Positions 9,252 to 17,924 of a stretch of DNA of 64,000 nt are shown one piece after another; position 1 is the stretch's first letter; every line of letters starts with the position of its first letter. Location of the stretch: contig NZ_JBASAD010000033.1 of assembly GCF_049650445.1 (NCBI RefSeq), forward strand, positions 1 through 64,000. Reading direction: 5' to 3'. Under the pieces are notes generated by a model. It saw only the letters and a list, made by a program, of their open reading frames with translations, did no database searches and had not been told where the DNA came from. Source of the stretch: Castellaniella sp049650445. Its GTDB lineage: Bacteria; Pseudomonadota; Gammaproteobacteria; Burkholderiales; Burkholderiaceae_B. The translations under genes and the position numbers were made by a program.

Positions 9252-10070
9252 TCAGGCAGCCGTGCGGGCGGCTTTGGTGAAGGCCGGGGGCGCCGGCATG
9301 CCAGGCGAGACCGTCAGCACTTCGTAACCGTCGTCGGTGACCAGGATGCTGTGCTCCCACTGAGCGGACAGGCTGTGGTCGCGTGTGACGACTGTCCACT
9401 GATCGGCCAGGGTGCGGATTTCGCGGCGGCCGGCGTTGATCATGGGCTCGATCGTGAAGATCATGCCGGGTTCCAGGCGCACGCCCGTGCCGGGCTTGCC
9501 GTAGTGCAACACCTGGGGGTCCTGATGAAAGCGCCGCCCGACGCCGTGGCCGCAGTATTCGCGCACCACGGAAAAGCCCGCGCTCTCGGCGTGCTTCTGG
9601 ATGGCGTGGCCGATGTCGCCCAGCGTTGCGCCCGGGCGGACCTGGTCGATGCCCAGCCACATGCATTCGTAGGTGGTGTCGATCAGGCGGCGGGCCAGGA
9701 TGGACGGCTCGCCCACGCAGTACATGCGGCTGGTATCGCCGAACCAGCCGTCCTTGATGATGGTGATGTCCATGTTCAGGATATCGCCGTTCTTCAGAAC
9801 CTTGTCGCCGGGGATGCCGTGGCAGATGACGTGGTTGACCGAGATGCAGATCGAGGCCGGGAAGGGCGGGTAGCCCGGGGGCGCGTAGCCCACGGTGGCC
9901 GATTTGACGTGCAGCGTGTTGGTGAGATAGTCCATGCACAGACGTTCGAGCTCTCCCGTCGTGACCCCGGCACGCACATGGGGTTCGAGGTAATCCAGGA
10001 TGCTGGCGGCGGCCTGGCAGGCGGCGCGCATCTGGTCGAGTTCTTGGGGATCGGTGATGACTGGGCTCAT
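9252..10070 (-). CDS. map: Methionine aminopeptidase, type I
   Basis: Removes N-terminal methionine from nascent proteins, using two divalent metals. The 272-aa protein has all expected ligands in order: the two Asp of MDITIIKDGWFGDTSR, His in GHGVGRRFH, Glu in FTIEPMIN, and Glu in WEHSILVTDDG. The substrate His in YCGHGVG is also present. It is divergent from rpsB, the usual arrangement in proteobacteria, and leads the map-glnD-dsbB unit. Confidence 0.97.
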   Translation of the reverse strand: MSPVITDPQELDQMRAACQAAASILDYLEPHVRAGVTTGELERLCMDYLTNTLHVKSATVGYAPPGYPPFPASICISVNHVICHGIPGDKVLKNGDILNMDITIIKDGWFGDTSRMYCVGEPSILARRLIDTTYECMWLGIDQVRPGATLGDIGHAIQKHAESAGFSVVREYCGHGVGRRFHQDPQVLHYGKPGTGVRLEPGMIFTIEPMINAGRREIRTLADQWTVVTRDHSLSAQWEHSILVTDDGYEVLTVSPGMPAPPAFTKAARTAA

Positions 10071-10105
10071 GGGGTGCTTGCTGTATGAACGAGATGAATA
10101 GTAGA

Positions 10106-10111
10106 ATTATA
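10106..10111 (-). promoter_or_regulatory. map: Candidate -10 box for map
   Basis: A perfect TATAAT lies on the minus strand in the 196-bp map/rpsB divergent gap, which would place a transcription start about 28 nt before the map ATG. No good -35 box is visible at 17 bp. I did not find a convincing rpsB promoter in the rest of this gap. Confidence 0.4.
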
Positions 10112-10266
10112 GGCTTAGCTGTAAATAGCGTGCCTGGTCGCCCAAGGGTGTGCGCGACGAGATGGAAGTGTGGAAAAGCTTTGGTAGTAATTGAAGCTTC
10201 AGCCTTCTTTCATGTTAGTCCCGGATACTGGCCAGGTACAAGACCAAACCCTCTCGGAGAATTTTC

Positions 10267-11019
10267 ATGTCGCTCATGCGCGAAATGCTGGAAGCCGGTG
10301 TCCATTTTGGCCACCAAACCCGTTACTGGAACCCGAAGATGGCCGAATACATCTTCGGCCAACGCAACAAGATTCATATCGTCAACCTGGAACGCACGGT
10401 TGAAAAGTACCTGGAAGCCAGCCAGTTCGTGCGCCAGGTCGCTGCGCGCGGCGGCAACGTGCTCTTCGTCGGCACCAAGCGCTCCGCCCGTGAACTGGTC
10501 GCCGCCGAAGCCCAGCGCTGCGGCATGCCCTACGTCGACAGCCGCTGGCTGGGCGGCATGATGACCAACTTCAAGACGGTCAAGACCTCGATCAAGCGCC
10601 TGAAGGACATGGAAGCCCAGCAGGCCGAAGGCGCCACCGAGCACATGAGCAAGAAAGAAGCGCTCATGTTCGCCCGTGAAATGGACAAGCTCAACAAGTC
10701 CATCGGCGGCATCAAGGACATGAACACGCTGCCCGAAGCCCTGTTCGTGATCGACGTGGGTTACCACAAGATCGCCGTGGCCGAAGCCCGCACGCTGGGT
10801 ATCCCGGTGGTCGGCGTGGTCGACACCAACCACTCGCCCGAAGGCATCGATCACGTGATCCCGGGCAACGATGACTCCTCCAAGGCCATCGCGCTGTATG
10901 CGCGCGGCATGGCCGACGCCGTGCTGGCCGGCCGCGAACAGAGCCTCAATGGCCTGGTCGAAGAACTGGCCGAAGGCGAGGAATTCATCGAGGTCGAGCA
11001 GGACCAGGACCAGGAATAA
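10267..11019 (+). CDS. rpsB: 30S ribosomal protein S2
   Basis: Structural protein of the small subunit, needed for S1 binding. The 250-aa sequence starts MSLMREMLEAGVHFGHQTRYWNP, which is diagnostic, and contains KIHIVNLERT, FVGTKRSA, YVDSRWLGGMMTN and IPVVGVVDTNHSP. It ends with an acidic tail. GGAGA lies about 7 nt before the ATG. It is first in the long rpsB-tsf-pyrH-frr-uppS cluster. Confidence 0.98.
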   Translation: MSLMREMLEAGVHFGHQTRYWNPKMAEYIFGQRNKIHIVNLERTVEKYLEASQFVRQVAARGGNVLFVGTKRSARELVAAEAQRCGMPYVDSRWLGGMMTNFKTVKTSIKRLKDMEAQQAEGATEHMSKKEALMFAREMDKLNKSIGGIKDMNTLPEALFVIDVGYHKIAVAEARTLGIPVVGVVDTNHSPEGIDHVIPGNDDSSKAIALYARGMADAVLAGREQSLNGLVEELAEGEEFIEVEQDQDQE

Positions 11020-11042
11020 TTTCCGGCCTTCCGCCGTCCCGG

Positions 11043-11091
11043 TCCGCCGCCCATCTGCGGCGGATTCGTCGCGCGCCGCTCGTCGGCGCGC
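11043..11091 (+). promoter_or_regulatory. Tandem hairpins between rpsB and tsf
   Basis: Two consecutive stem-loops are visible: TCCGCCG (11043-11049) with CGGCGGA (11058-11064), and GCGCGCCG (11071-11078) with CGGCGCGC (11084-11091). There is no T tract, so they look more like an attenuator or an RNA-stability structure than a full terminator. In E. coli partial termination occurs between rpsB and tsf; a similar role here is inference. Confidence 0.45.
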
Positions 11092-11117
11092 GCATTGATT
11101 GAACAGGAGAAAACAAA

Positions 11118-11993
11118 ATGGCTCAAATCACCGCCGCCATGGTCAAGGAACTGCGCGAAAAGACCGACGCGCCCATGATGGAATGCAAGAAGGCCCTGAC
11201 CGAAGCCGAGGGCGATCTGGCCCGCGCCGAGGAACTGCTGCGCGTCAAGCTGGGCGGCAAGGCCTCCAAGGCCGCCAGCCGCGTCACGGCTGAAGGCCTG
11301 GTCGGCCTGTACATCGCCGCTGACGGCAAGGCCGGCGCGCTGGTCGAGGTCAACTGCGAAACCGACTTCGTCGCCAAGAACGACGACTTCATCGCCTTCG
11401 TCAACGACCTGGCCCGCCTCGTCGCCGAGCGCAACCCGGCCGACCTGGACGCCCTGGGCGCATGCGCCATGGGCGACGGCACCGTCGAATCCGTGCGTAC
11501 CCACCTGGTGGGCAAGATCGGTGAAAACATGTCCGTACGCCGCTTCCAGCGCTTCGACACCGTGGACGGCCTGAACAGCTACGTGCATGGCGGTCGTATC
11601 GGCGTGCTGGTGGACTTCGCCGGTGACGAAGAAGTCGGCAAGGATCTGGCCATGCACATCGCCGCGACCAAGCCCCGCGCGCTGAACGCGGACGGCGTGG
11701 ATCCCGCGCTGATCGCCGCCGAACGCTCTGTGGCCGAACAGAAGGCCGCCGAATCCGGCAAGCCCGCCGAGATCGTCGCCAAGATGGTCGAAGGCTCCGT
11801 GCAGAAGTTCCTGAAGGAAGTCACGCTGCTGTCGCAGCCCTTCGTCAAGAACGACAAGCAGTCCGTCGAACAGATGCTCAAGGAAAAATCGGCCCGCATC
11901 AACCGCTACGCACTGTTCGTGGTGGGCGAGGGGATCGAGAAGAAGTCCGAGGACTTCGCTGCTGAAGTCGCTGCCGCCGCCAGCGGTTCCTGA
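11118..11993 (+). CDS. tsf: Elongation factor Ts
   Basis: Nucleotide exchange factor that recycles EF-Tu. The 291-aa protein begins with the conserved ITAAMVKELREKTDAPMMEC helix and contains the TDFVAKN signature that contacts EF-Tu, plus the C-terminal QPFVKNDKQSVEQMLKE region. AGGAG sits 8 nt before the ATG. It follows rpsB after a GC-rich hairpin spacer. Confidence 0.98.
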   Translation: MAQITAAMVKELREKTDAPMMECKKALTEAEGDLARAEELLRVKLGGKASKAASRVTAEGLVGLYIAADGKAGALVEVNCETDFVAKNDDFIAFVNDLARLVAERNPADLDALGACAMGDGTVESVRTHLVGKIGENMSVRRFQRFDTVDGLNSYVHGGRIGVLVDFAGDEEVGKDLAMHIAATKPRALNADGVDPALIAAERSVAEQKAAESGKPAEIVAKMVEGSVQKFLKEVTLLSQPFVKNDKQSVEQMLKEKSARINRYALFVVGEGIEKKSEDFAAEVAAAASGS

Positions 11994-12019
11994 TTTAGTA
12001 GTACTCTAGCGCAACCGTC

Positions 12020-12062
12020 GGGCAAGCAAGCTTTTTGCATCGCGCATTTCGCTTGTCTGCCC
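12020..12062 (+). terminator. Imperfect hairpin after tsf
   Basis: GGGCAAGCAAGC (12020-12031) pairs with GCTTGTCTGCCC (12051-12062) with one mismatch and one wobble around a 19-nt loop. No T tract follows. It may weaken read-through from tsf into pyrH or simply structure the leader. Confidence 0.35.
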
Positions 12063-12098
12063 GCTGTACGGCTTGCACGCCGCTTTGGATATGCCGGC

Positions 12099-12126
12099 AC
12101 GGTTCAGTTCCCAGGGGCTGAGCCGT
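12099..12126 (+). promoter_or_regulatory. Hairpin in the pyrH leader
   Basis: ACGGTTCAG (12099-12107) pairs with CTGAGCCGT (12118-12126) across a 10-nt loop, with a single T-G wobble. It lies about 75 bp before the pyrH ATG in a 209-bp gap. A regulatory role is possible but untested. Confidence 0.3.
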
Positions 12127-12202
12127 GTTCAGGCACATCCCGGTATCCGTACTGCAGTATGTTTCAAGTTTCAACGATTATTCTTCCTTCCAGGAATCCT
12201 GC

Positions 12203-12919
12203 ATGTCCACTCCTGCCTACAAGCGCGTTCTCCTGAAACTCTCGGGCGAGGCTCTGATGGGCGGCGATGCCTTCGGCATCAACCGCGCGACCATACTTCG
12301 CATGACCGAGGAAATCCACGGCATCGTGTCCCTTGGCGTACAGTTGGCCGTCGTGATCGGCGGAGGCAATATTTTCCGTGGTGTGGCGCCGGGCGCCCAA
12401 GGCATGGACCGTGCCACGGCTGACTACATGGGCATGCTGGCCACCGTCATGAACGGCCTGGCGCTGCAGGATGCGCTGAAGAACCATGGCGTCGACACGC
12501 GGGTGCAATCGGCCCTGAACATCGACCAGGTGGTCGAGCGCTACATCCGCCCCAAGGCCCTGCGCTATCTTGAAGAAGGCAAGGTCGTCATCTTCGCGGC
12601 CGGCACTGGCAATCCCTTCTTCACGACGGATACGGCAGCCGCGTTGCGCGGTGCCGAAGTCGGGGCCGAAATCGTGCTCAAGGCCACCAAGGTCGATGGC
12701 ATCTACAGCGCCGACCCCAACAAAGACCCGAACGCCACGCGCTATTCGCGCATCAGCTTCGACGAAGCCATCGTGCGTCGTCTCGAAGTCATGGACGCCA
12801 CGGCTTTCGCGCTGTGCCGCGACCAGAAGCTGCCGATCAAGGTCTTTTCGATCAATAAACCAGGAGCCCTCCGGCGCGTCGTCTGCGGCGAGGATGAAGG
12901 CACCCTGGTTCAGGTATAG
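12203..12919 (+). CDS. pyrH: UMP kinase
   Basis: Phosphorylates UMP to UDP; hexameric and regulated by UTP and GTP in the family. The 238-aa protein starts MSTPAYKRVLLKLSGEALMGG, with the amino-acid-kinase glycine loop and the VIGGGNIFRG motif, TADYMGMLATVMNG for UMP binding and the late TDTAAALRG segment. An upstream in-frame ATG at 12125 is possible, but it adds 26 residues with no family likeness; AGGA before 12203 supports the shorter form. Confidence 0.97.
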   Translation: MSTPAYKRVLLKLSGEALMGGDAFGINRATILRMTEEIHGIVSLGVQLAVVIGGGNIFRGVAPGAQGMDRATADYMGMLATVMNGLALQDALKNHGVDTRVQSALNIDQVVERYIRPKALRYLEEGKVVIFAAGTGNPFFTTDTAAALRGAEVGAEIVLKATKVDGIYSADPNKDPNATRYSRISFDEAIVRRLEVMDATAFALCRDQKLPIKVFSINKPGALRRVVCGEDEGTLVQV

Positions 12920-12927
12920 GAATCCTC

Positions 12928-13488
12928 ATGAGTCTTTCCGACATCCGCAGCTCGGCCAACGAGCGCATGGAAAAATCCATCGAAGCCCTGAAGACCAGCC
13001 TGGCCAAGATCCGCACGGGTCGCGCCCATGCCGGAATTCTGGACCACGTGCATGTCGAATACTACGGTTCCCTCGTGCCGGTGAGCCAGGTTGCCAACGT
13101 CACCGTGATCGACGCCCGCACCCTCAGCGTGCAGGTCTGGGAAAAGACCATGGCGGGCCCGGTCGACAAGGCTATCCGCGAATCCGACCTGGGGCTGAAC
13201 CCCATCGCCATGGGCGACAACATTCGCGTGCCGATGCCGGCCCTGACGGAAGAACGCCGCCGGGATCTGACCAAGGTCGTGCGCGGCGAAGGCGAGGACA
13301 CCAAGGTCGCCGTGCGCAATCTGCGCCGTGAAGCCAACGAAACCCTGAAAAAGCTCGTCAAGGACAAGGAAATCTCGGAAGACGACGATCGCCGTGGCCA
13401 GGACGAGGTGCAGAAGCTCACCGACCGCTACGTGGCTGAGATCGACAAGCTGGTCTCTCAGAAGGAAGCCGAGATCATGACGGTCTGA
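12928..13488 (+). CDS. frr: Ribosome recycling factor
   Basis: Splits post-termination ribosomes together with EF-G. The 186-aa protein matches RRF throughout: MEKSIEALKTSLAKIRTGRA, PVSQVANVTVIDARTL, NPIAMGDNIRVPMPALTEER and the C-terminal helical bundle ending in DKLVSQKEAEIMTV. It starts 8 bp after pyrH, so the two are co-transcribed. Confidence 0.98.
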   Translation: MSLSDIRSSANERMEKSIEALKTSLAKIRTGRAHAGILDHVHVEYYGSLVPVSQVANVTVIDARTLSVQVWEKTMAGPVDKAIRESDLGLNPIAMGDNIRVPMPALTEERRRDLTKVVRGEGEDTKVAVRNLRREANETLKKLVKDKEISEDDDRRGQDEVQKLTDRYVAEIDKLVSQKEAEIMTV

Positions 13489-13515
13489 TCGACCGTCCAG
13501 GCGACGCCACGGCGC

Positions 13516-14280
13516 ATGATCGAAACTCACTCTTCCACGCTTGCCATTCCCGAGACCGGGGACGTGCCCCGGCATGTCGCCATCATCATGGATGGCAATG
13601 GCCGCTGGGCGACCCGGCGGATGCTGCCGCGCACGGCAGGGCACATACGCGGCGTCCAGGCCGTGCGCCGCATCGTCGAGGCCTGTGGCCATCGAGGTGT
13701 GCGCTACCTGACACTCTTCGCCTTCAGTTCCGAAAACTGGCGACGGCCAGCCCAGGAAGTCTCTCTTCTGATGCGGCTGTTCGTGCGCACTCTGGAAAAA
13801 GAGGTCGACCGGCTGGAAGCCCAGGGCGTGCGCCTGCGCGTGGTGGGCGACCTCTCGGCCTTTGATGCGCATCTGCGCGGTCTGATCGAGGCCGCAGAGC
13901 AGCGCACCGCCCAACAGACGGCACTGACCTTGACCATCGCCGCCAATTATGGCGGCCGCTGGGACATCCTGCAGGCCACCCGGGCCTTGCTGGCTGACAG
14001 CCCCGATCTGGCCGCTCACCCCGAGGCACTGGACGAAGCCGCCCTGACGCCCCGGCTGGCTATGGCCTACGCACCCGAGCCCGACCTGTTCATCCGCACC
14101 GGCGGAGAACAGCGCATCTCCAATTTCCTGATCTGGCAGCTCGCCTATACTGAGCTGTATTTCACCGACTGCTGGTGGCCGGATTTCGACGCCGGGCAGC
14201 TCGATGAGGCTTTCGCGTGGTACCGCGGACGTGAACGGCGCTTTGGCCGCACCAGCGCCCAATTGCGCGACCCCGTCTAG
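13516..14280 (+). CDS. uppS: Di-trans,poly-cis-undecaprenyl-diphosphate synthase
   Basis: Condenses IPP onto farnesyl-PP to make the C55 lipid carrier for peptidoglycan and O-antigen. The 254-aa protein has the catalytic IIMDGNGRWA loop, the AFSSENWRRP segment, and the substrate motif RTGGEQRISNFLIWQ followed by AYTELYF. It is 27 bp after frr and precedes cdsA, as is standard. Confidence 0.97.
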   Translation: MIETHSSTLAIPETGDVPRHVAIIMDGNGRWATRRMLPRTAGHIRGVQAVRRIVEACGHRGVRYLTLFAFSSENWRRPAQEVSLLMRLFVRTLEKEVDRLEAQGVRLRVVGDLSAFDAHLRGLIEAAEQRTAQQTALTLTIAANYGGRWDILQATRALLADSPDLAAHPEALDEAALTPRLAMAYAPEPDLFIRTGGEQRISNFLIWQLAYTELYFTDCWWPDFDAGQLDEAFAWYRGRERRFGRTSAQLRDPV

Positions 14281-14344
14281 GCGGCGCGCAGGCCTTGCGA
14301 TTTCCTTCCTGAATCGTCCACACCGGCCCTGAGGAATACCATCC

Positions 14345-15190
14345 ATGCTGCGCCAGCGCATTCTCACCGCCATCGTCCTGCTGCTGATCGTGGCAGCCGC
14401 CGTGACTGCCCCGACTCCCTGGCCGATGTTGGCCCTGCTGGGGCTGATGATCGGCTGCGCATTGTGGGAATGGCTGCGGCTGGTCATCGACAGCGCCGCC
14501 GTGCGCTGGGGCGGTGCGGTGCTGGCCGTTCTCGTGCTGGTACCGCTCTCCCGCCTGCTGAGCGACGGCCAGCCGACGCTGGAAGCCGTTTTCGCATCGT
14601 ATCTGCTGCCGCTGGCCGTTCTGTTCTGGCTGACTCTCGCTCCCGTGTCCGTGGTGCGTGCCCAGGTGCCGGACGCCTGCCGGCCCGGCATGCTGGCGCT
14701 GTTGGGGGTGTTGACCTTGGCCGCGACCTGGTATGCGCTGGCCTGGGTCTTTCTGCGCCACGGCGCGGCGGCGCTGATCAGTCTGTGGGCCTTGATCTGG
14801 GCGGCCGACATCGCGGCCTATTTCACGGGCCGCAGCCTGGGCCGCCACAAGCTTGCGCCGCGTGTCAGCCCCGGCAAGACACTGGAAGGCGCGGCCGGCG
14901 GCATTCTGGCGGCCACTGCATGGTTGGTCGCCACGGCCATGTGGTGGCCGGACAGCTTCGGTGCGCTGCTGCTGGCGCGCATGGGCTGGGTTGGCCTGAT
15001 CGTGGCCGGCGTGATGCTGGCCGCCTGGTCCATTCTGGGCGACCTGTTCGAATCGCTGCTCAAGCGCCGCGCGGGGGTCAAGGACTCCAGCCAGCTGCTG
15101 CCCGGCCACGGCGGCGTGTACGATCGCATCGACGCGGTGCTGCCGGTGGCGCCGGCCGCCGTCCTGCTGTTGACGCTGGCCGCTCGCTAG
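14345..15190 (+). CDS. cdsA: Phosphatidate cytidylyltransferase
   Basis: Makes CDP-diacylglycerol from phosphatidic acid and CTP in the inner membrane. The 281-aa protein has about eight hydrophobic helices and the full family signature near its C-terminus (LLKRRAGVKDSSQLLPGHGG then YDRID). SPGKTLEGAAGG is also typical. It starts at the ATG after a 64-bp gap behind uppS. Confidence 0.96.
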   Translation: MLRQRILTAIVLLLIVAAAVTAPTPWPMLALLGLMIGCALWEWLRLVIDSAAVRWGGAVLAVLVLVPLSRLLSDGQPTLEAVFASYLLPLAVLFWLTLAPVSVVRAQVPDACRPGMLALLGVLTLAATWYALAWVFLRHGAAALISLWALIWAADIAAYFTGRSLGRHKLAPRVSPGKTLEGAAGGILAATAWLVATAMWWPDSFGALLLARMGWVGLIVAGVMLAAWSILGDLFESLLKRRAGVKDSSQLLPGHGGVYDRIDAVLPVAPAAVLLLTLAAR

Positions 15191-15267
15191 AGACGCTGCT
15201 CCAGGCCGGCCGCATCCGTTCATTCATCCGGCGCTTTTCCGTTTCCGATTCCACAGGCTCCAACACC

Positions 15268-16473
15268 ATGTCCGCTCAACACCGCCTCTGCATCCTCGGC
15301 TCGACCGGTTCCATCGGCGTGAGCACGCTGGACGTCGTGGCGCGTCATCCCGACCGGTTCTCCGTCCATGCCCTGAGCGCGCACAGCCGGATCGAATCGC
15401 TGGCCGAGCAGGCGGCGCGGCACGCGGCGCGGGTGGTGATCGTGCCTGATGACGCCGCTCGGGCGCGCTTCGTCGCCGCCTGGCCGGCCGGCCGGCCCCT
15501 GCCGGAAATCCGCCAGGGCGACCAGGCGCTGGCGGATACGGCGGCCGATCCCGAGGTCACTGCGGTCATGGCCGCCATCGTGGGCGCCGCCGGGCTGCCT
15601 GGGGCCTTGGCGGCGGCGCGGGCCGGCAAACGGGTCCTGCTGGCCAACAAAGAAGCGTTGGTGGCGGCGGGCAGCCTGTTCATGCGGGCCGTGCGCGAAT
15701 CGGGTGCCGAACTGCTGCCTATCGACAGCGAACACAACGCCATCTTCCAATGTCTGCCCCAGTCGGCCGACCGGGCGCAGGCCCCGGCAAACCCGGCCGA
15801 AGGCGTGCGCCGGCTGCTGCTGACCGCCTCCGGCGGACCGTTTCGCTGCACCGCGCTGGACCAATTGGAATCCGTCACCCCGGATCAGGCCTGCGCGCAC
15901 CCCAATTGGCGCATGGGCCGAAAGATTTCCGTGGATTCGGCCACCATGTTGAACAAGGGCCTGGAGGTCATCGAGGCTCACTGGCTTTTTTCCATGCCGA
16001 TGGAACGCATCCAGGTGGTTGTCCATCCCCAGAGCGTGGTGCACTCAATGGTCGAATACCTGGACGGCTCCATACTGGCTCAGTTGGGCCAGCCCGACAT
16101 GCGTACCCCCATCGCCTACGGCCTGGGCTACCCTGAGCGTATCGACGGCGGCGTCGGCCTGCTGGAGCTCGCCCGCCTGGGGCGCCTGGATTTCGAAACC
16201 CCGGATCTGGCGCGCTTTCCCTGTCTGCGACTGTCCTTCGACGCGTTGGGCCAGGGGCAGGGCGCCTGCATTGCGCTGAACGCGGCCAACGAGGTCGCGG
16301 TCGATGGTTTCCTGCGCGGGCGCATCCGCTACACCCAGATCCCGTCCATCATCGAACATTGCCTGGACGATTCCGTCGCGCATGGTGCGCAGACGCCGTC
16401 TTCTCTGGCGGAAATCCTGGACCTGGACGCGCACACACGGCGTGTTGCAGCCGGCCTCTGCCAGGTGGTCTGA
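15268..16473 (+). CDS. dxr: 1-deoxy-D-xylulose 5-phosphate reductoisomerase
   Basis: Converts DXP to MEP with NADPH, the second step of the non-mevalonate isoprenoid pathway that feeds uppS. The 401-aa protein begins MSAQHRLCILGSTGSIGVSTLD with the NADPH loop and contains LLANKEALVAAG, PIDSEHNAIFQCL with the metal-binding Asp/Glu residues, TASGGPFR, and the conserved MGRKISVDSATMLNKGLE. The frame is open further upstream into cdsA, but the ATG at 15268 is where family similarity begins. Confidence 0.97.
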   Translation: MSAQHRLCILGSTGSIGVSTLDVVARHPDRFSVHALSAHSRIESLAEQAARHAARVVIVPDDAARARFVAAWPAGRPLPEIRQGDQALADTAADPEVTAVMAAIVGAAGLPGALAAARAGKRVLLANKEALVAAGSLFMRAVRESGAELLPIDSEHNAIFQCLPQSADRAQAPANPAEGVRRLLLTASGGPFRCTALDQLESVTPDQACAHPNWRMGRKISVDSATMLNKGLEVIEAHWLFSMPMERIQVVVHPQSVVHSMVEYLDGSILAQLGQPDMRTPIAYGLGYPERIDGGVGLLELARLGRLDFETPDLARFPCLRLSFDALGQGQGACIALNAANEVAVDGFLRGRIRYTQIPSIIEHCLDDSVAHGAQTPSSLAEILDLDAHTRRVAAGLCQVV

Positions 16474-16519
16474 CGGCTCGACTGCCCGATTCCCCCGTTT
16501 CTGTATTTTCAATCCTGCC

Positions 16520-17857
16520 ATGCTGTTGACCCTGTTCGCTTTCATCCTCGCTCTGGGCCTGCTCGTGACCTTCCACGAACTGGGCCATTACTGGGTGGCG
16601 CGGCGCGCGGGCGTGCCCATCGTGCGCTTTTCGGTCGGCTTCGGTCCGGTGCTGTTGCGCCGTCACGATCGGCACGGCACTGAATGGGCGCTGTCGGCCA
16701 TCCCCTTGGGCGGCTACGTGAAAATGCTCGATGTCGCCCCGCCGGACGCGGACGAGGCCATGCGCCGCGCCGTGTTCAACGCCCAGCCGCTGATCCGGCG
16801 CGTGGCCATCGTGGCGGCGGGCCCGGTCGCCAATCTGGTACTGGCCGCCCTGATCTATGCCTTTCTGGGGATGTGGGGCACGCTCGAACCAGCCGCCGTG
16901 CTGGCCGCGCCACCCGCCGGCACCCCTGCTGCGCTGGCGGGGGTGCGCGACGGCGACACGCTGACGGCCGTCGCTGGTGAGCCCGTGGCATCCTGGCCGC
17001 AGGCCCGCTGGCAGTTGATCGAACCGCTGTCCCTGGGCGGTGATGTTCCTCTGACGCTGGCGTCTGCCGGCGGCGACGTGCGCACGGGCACGCTGCGGCT
17101 CACCCCGCAGACGGTGATGCCGGACGGCCCTGACCCGCTTCTGGTCGCAGGGTTGGCGCTGCGGGCACCGTTTCCCGTGGTGGGCGAACTGGTCCCGGGC
17201 GGGGCTGCCGAACAGGCCGGCCTGCGCACCGGCGACCGGATTTTAAAGGTCGGCGACCTGGACCAGCCTGCCGTTGAAGCCTTTGTGCAAACCGTTCAAG
17301 CGCATGCCGGCCAGACCTTGCCCCTGATCGTGCTGCGACAGGGTGACCGGATATCCCTCGCCGTGATGCCTCGGCCGGAAGCGGGGGAGGACGGCCGTCC
17401 GGTCGGCCGTATCGGCGCTCTGATCCGGGCAGAACGGCCCGAAGCGCTGGTGCGTCTCGGCCCCTTGGACAGCCTGTGGCAGGGCGTGCGGCGCACCGCC
17501 GACACCAGCCTGTTCACCCTGCGTATGATGGGGCGCATGCTGGTGGGTGAGGTCTCCTGGAAAAACGTCACCGGTCCGGTCACGATCGCCGAATATGCCG
17601 GCCGCACTGCCCGCATCGGTCTGGAGTCCTACCTGGGCTTTCTGGCGCTCATCAGCATCAGCATCGGCGTACTGAATCTGCTGCCCATTCCGATGCTGGA
17701 CGGTGGCCATCTGCTGTTCTATCTGATCGAGGCCCTGCGCGGCGGCCGGCCGCTGTCCGAACGCGCGCGCGACCTGGGTCAGCGCCTGGGTCTGGGGCTG
17801 GTGCTGAGCCTCATGGTTCTGGCCCTGTTGAATGATTTTTCGCGGCTTTTCAGTTGA
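16520..17857 (+). CDS. rseP: Site-2 intramembrane metalloprotease RseP
   Basis: Cleaves the sigma-E anti-sigma factor within the membrane after DegS in the family, and removes signal-peptide remnants. The 445-aa protein has the zinc motif HELGH at residues 19-23 in the first helix, PDZ-like repeats in the middle, and the C-terminal NLLPIPMLDGGHL motif that supplies the third ligand. The ATG at 16520 is preferred because the longer open frame lacks family features. It lies between dxr and bamA as in many proteobacteria. Confidence 0.96.
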   Translation: MLLTLFAFILALGLLVTFHELGHYWVARRAGVPIVRFSVGFGPVLLRRHDRHGTEWALSAIPLGGYVKMLDVAPPDADEAMRRAVFNAQPLIRRVAIVAAGPVANLVLAALIYAFLGMWGTLEPAAVLAAPPAGTPAALAGVRDGDTLTAVAGEPVASWPQARWQLIEPLSLGGDVPLTLASAGGDVRTGTLRLTPQTVMPDGPDPLLVAGLALRAPFPVVGELVPGGAAEQAGLRTGDRILKVGDLDQPAVEAFVQTVQAHAGQTLPLIVLRQGDRISLAVMPRPEAGEDGRPVGRIGALIRAERPEALVRLGPLDSLWQGVRRTADTSLFTLRMMGRMLVGEVSWKNVTGPVTIAEYAGRTARIGLESYLGFLALISISIGVLNLLPIPMLDGGHLLFYLIEALRGGRPLSERARDLGQRLGLGLVLSLMVLALLNDFSRLFS

Positions 17858-17924
17858 TGAGGTTGTGACTTACAATCCCGCATCGCTCAAGCATGTCCCC
17901 CCACGGCCAAATAGGATTGCCAGG

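Noticed and set aside
10112..10266. rpsB promoter
   Set aside because: TTGAAG at 10191 is a possible -35, but nothing near 17 bp downstream resembles a -10 box; I could not support a call.
12125..12202. N-terminally extended pyrH
   Set aside because: The extra 26 residues have no family similarity and the ATG at 12203 has a better ribosome-binding site.
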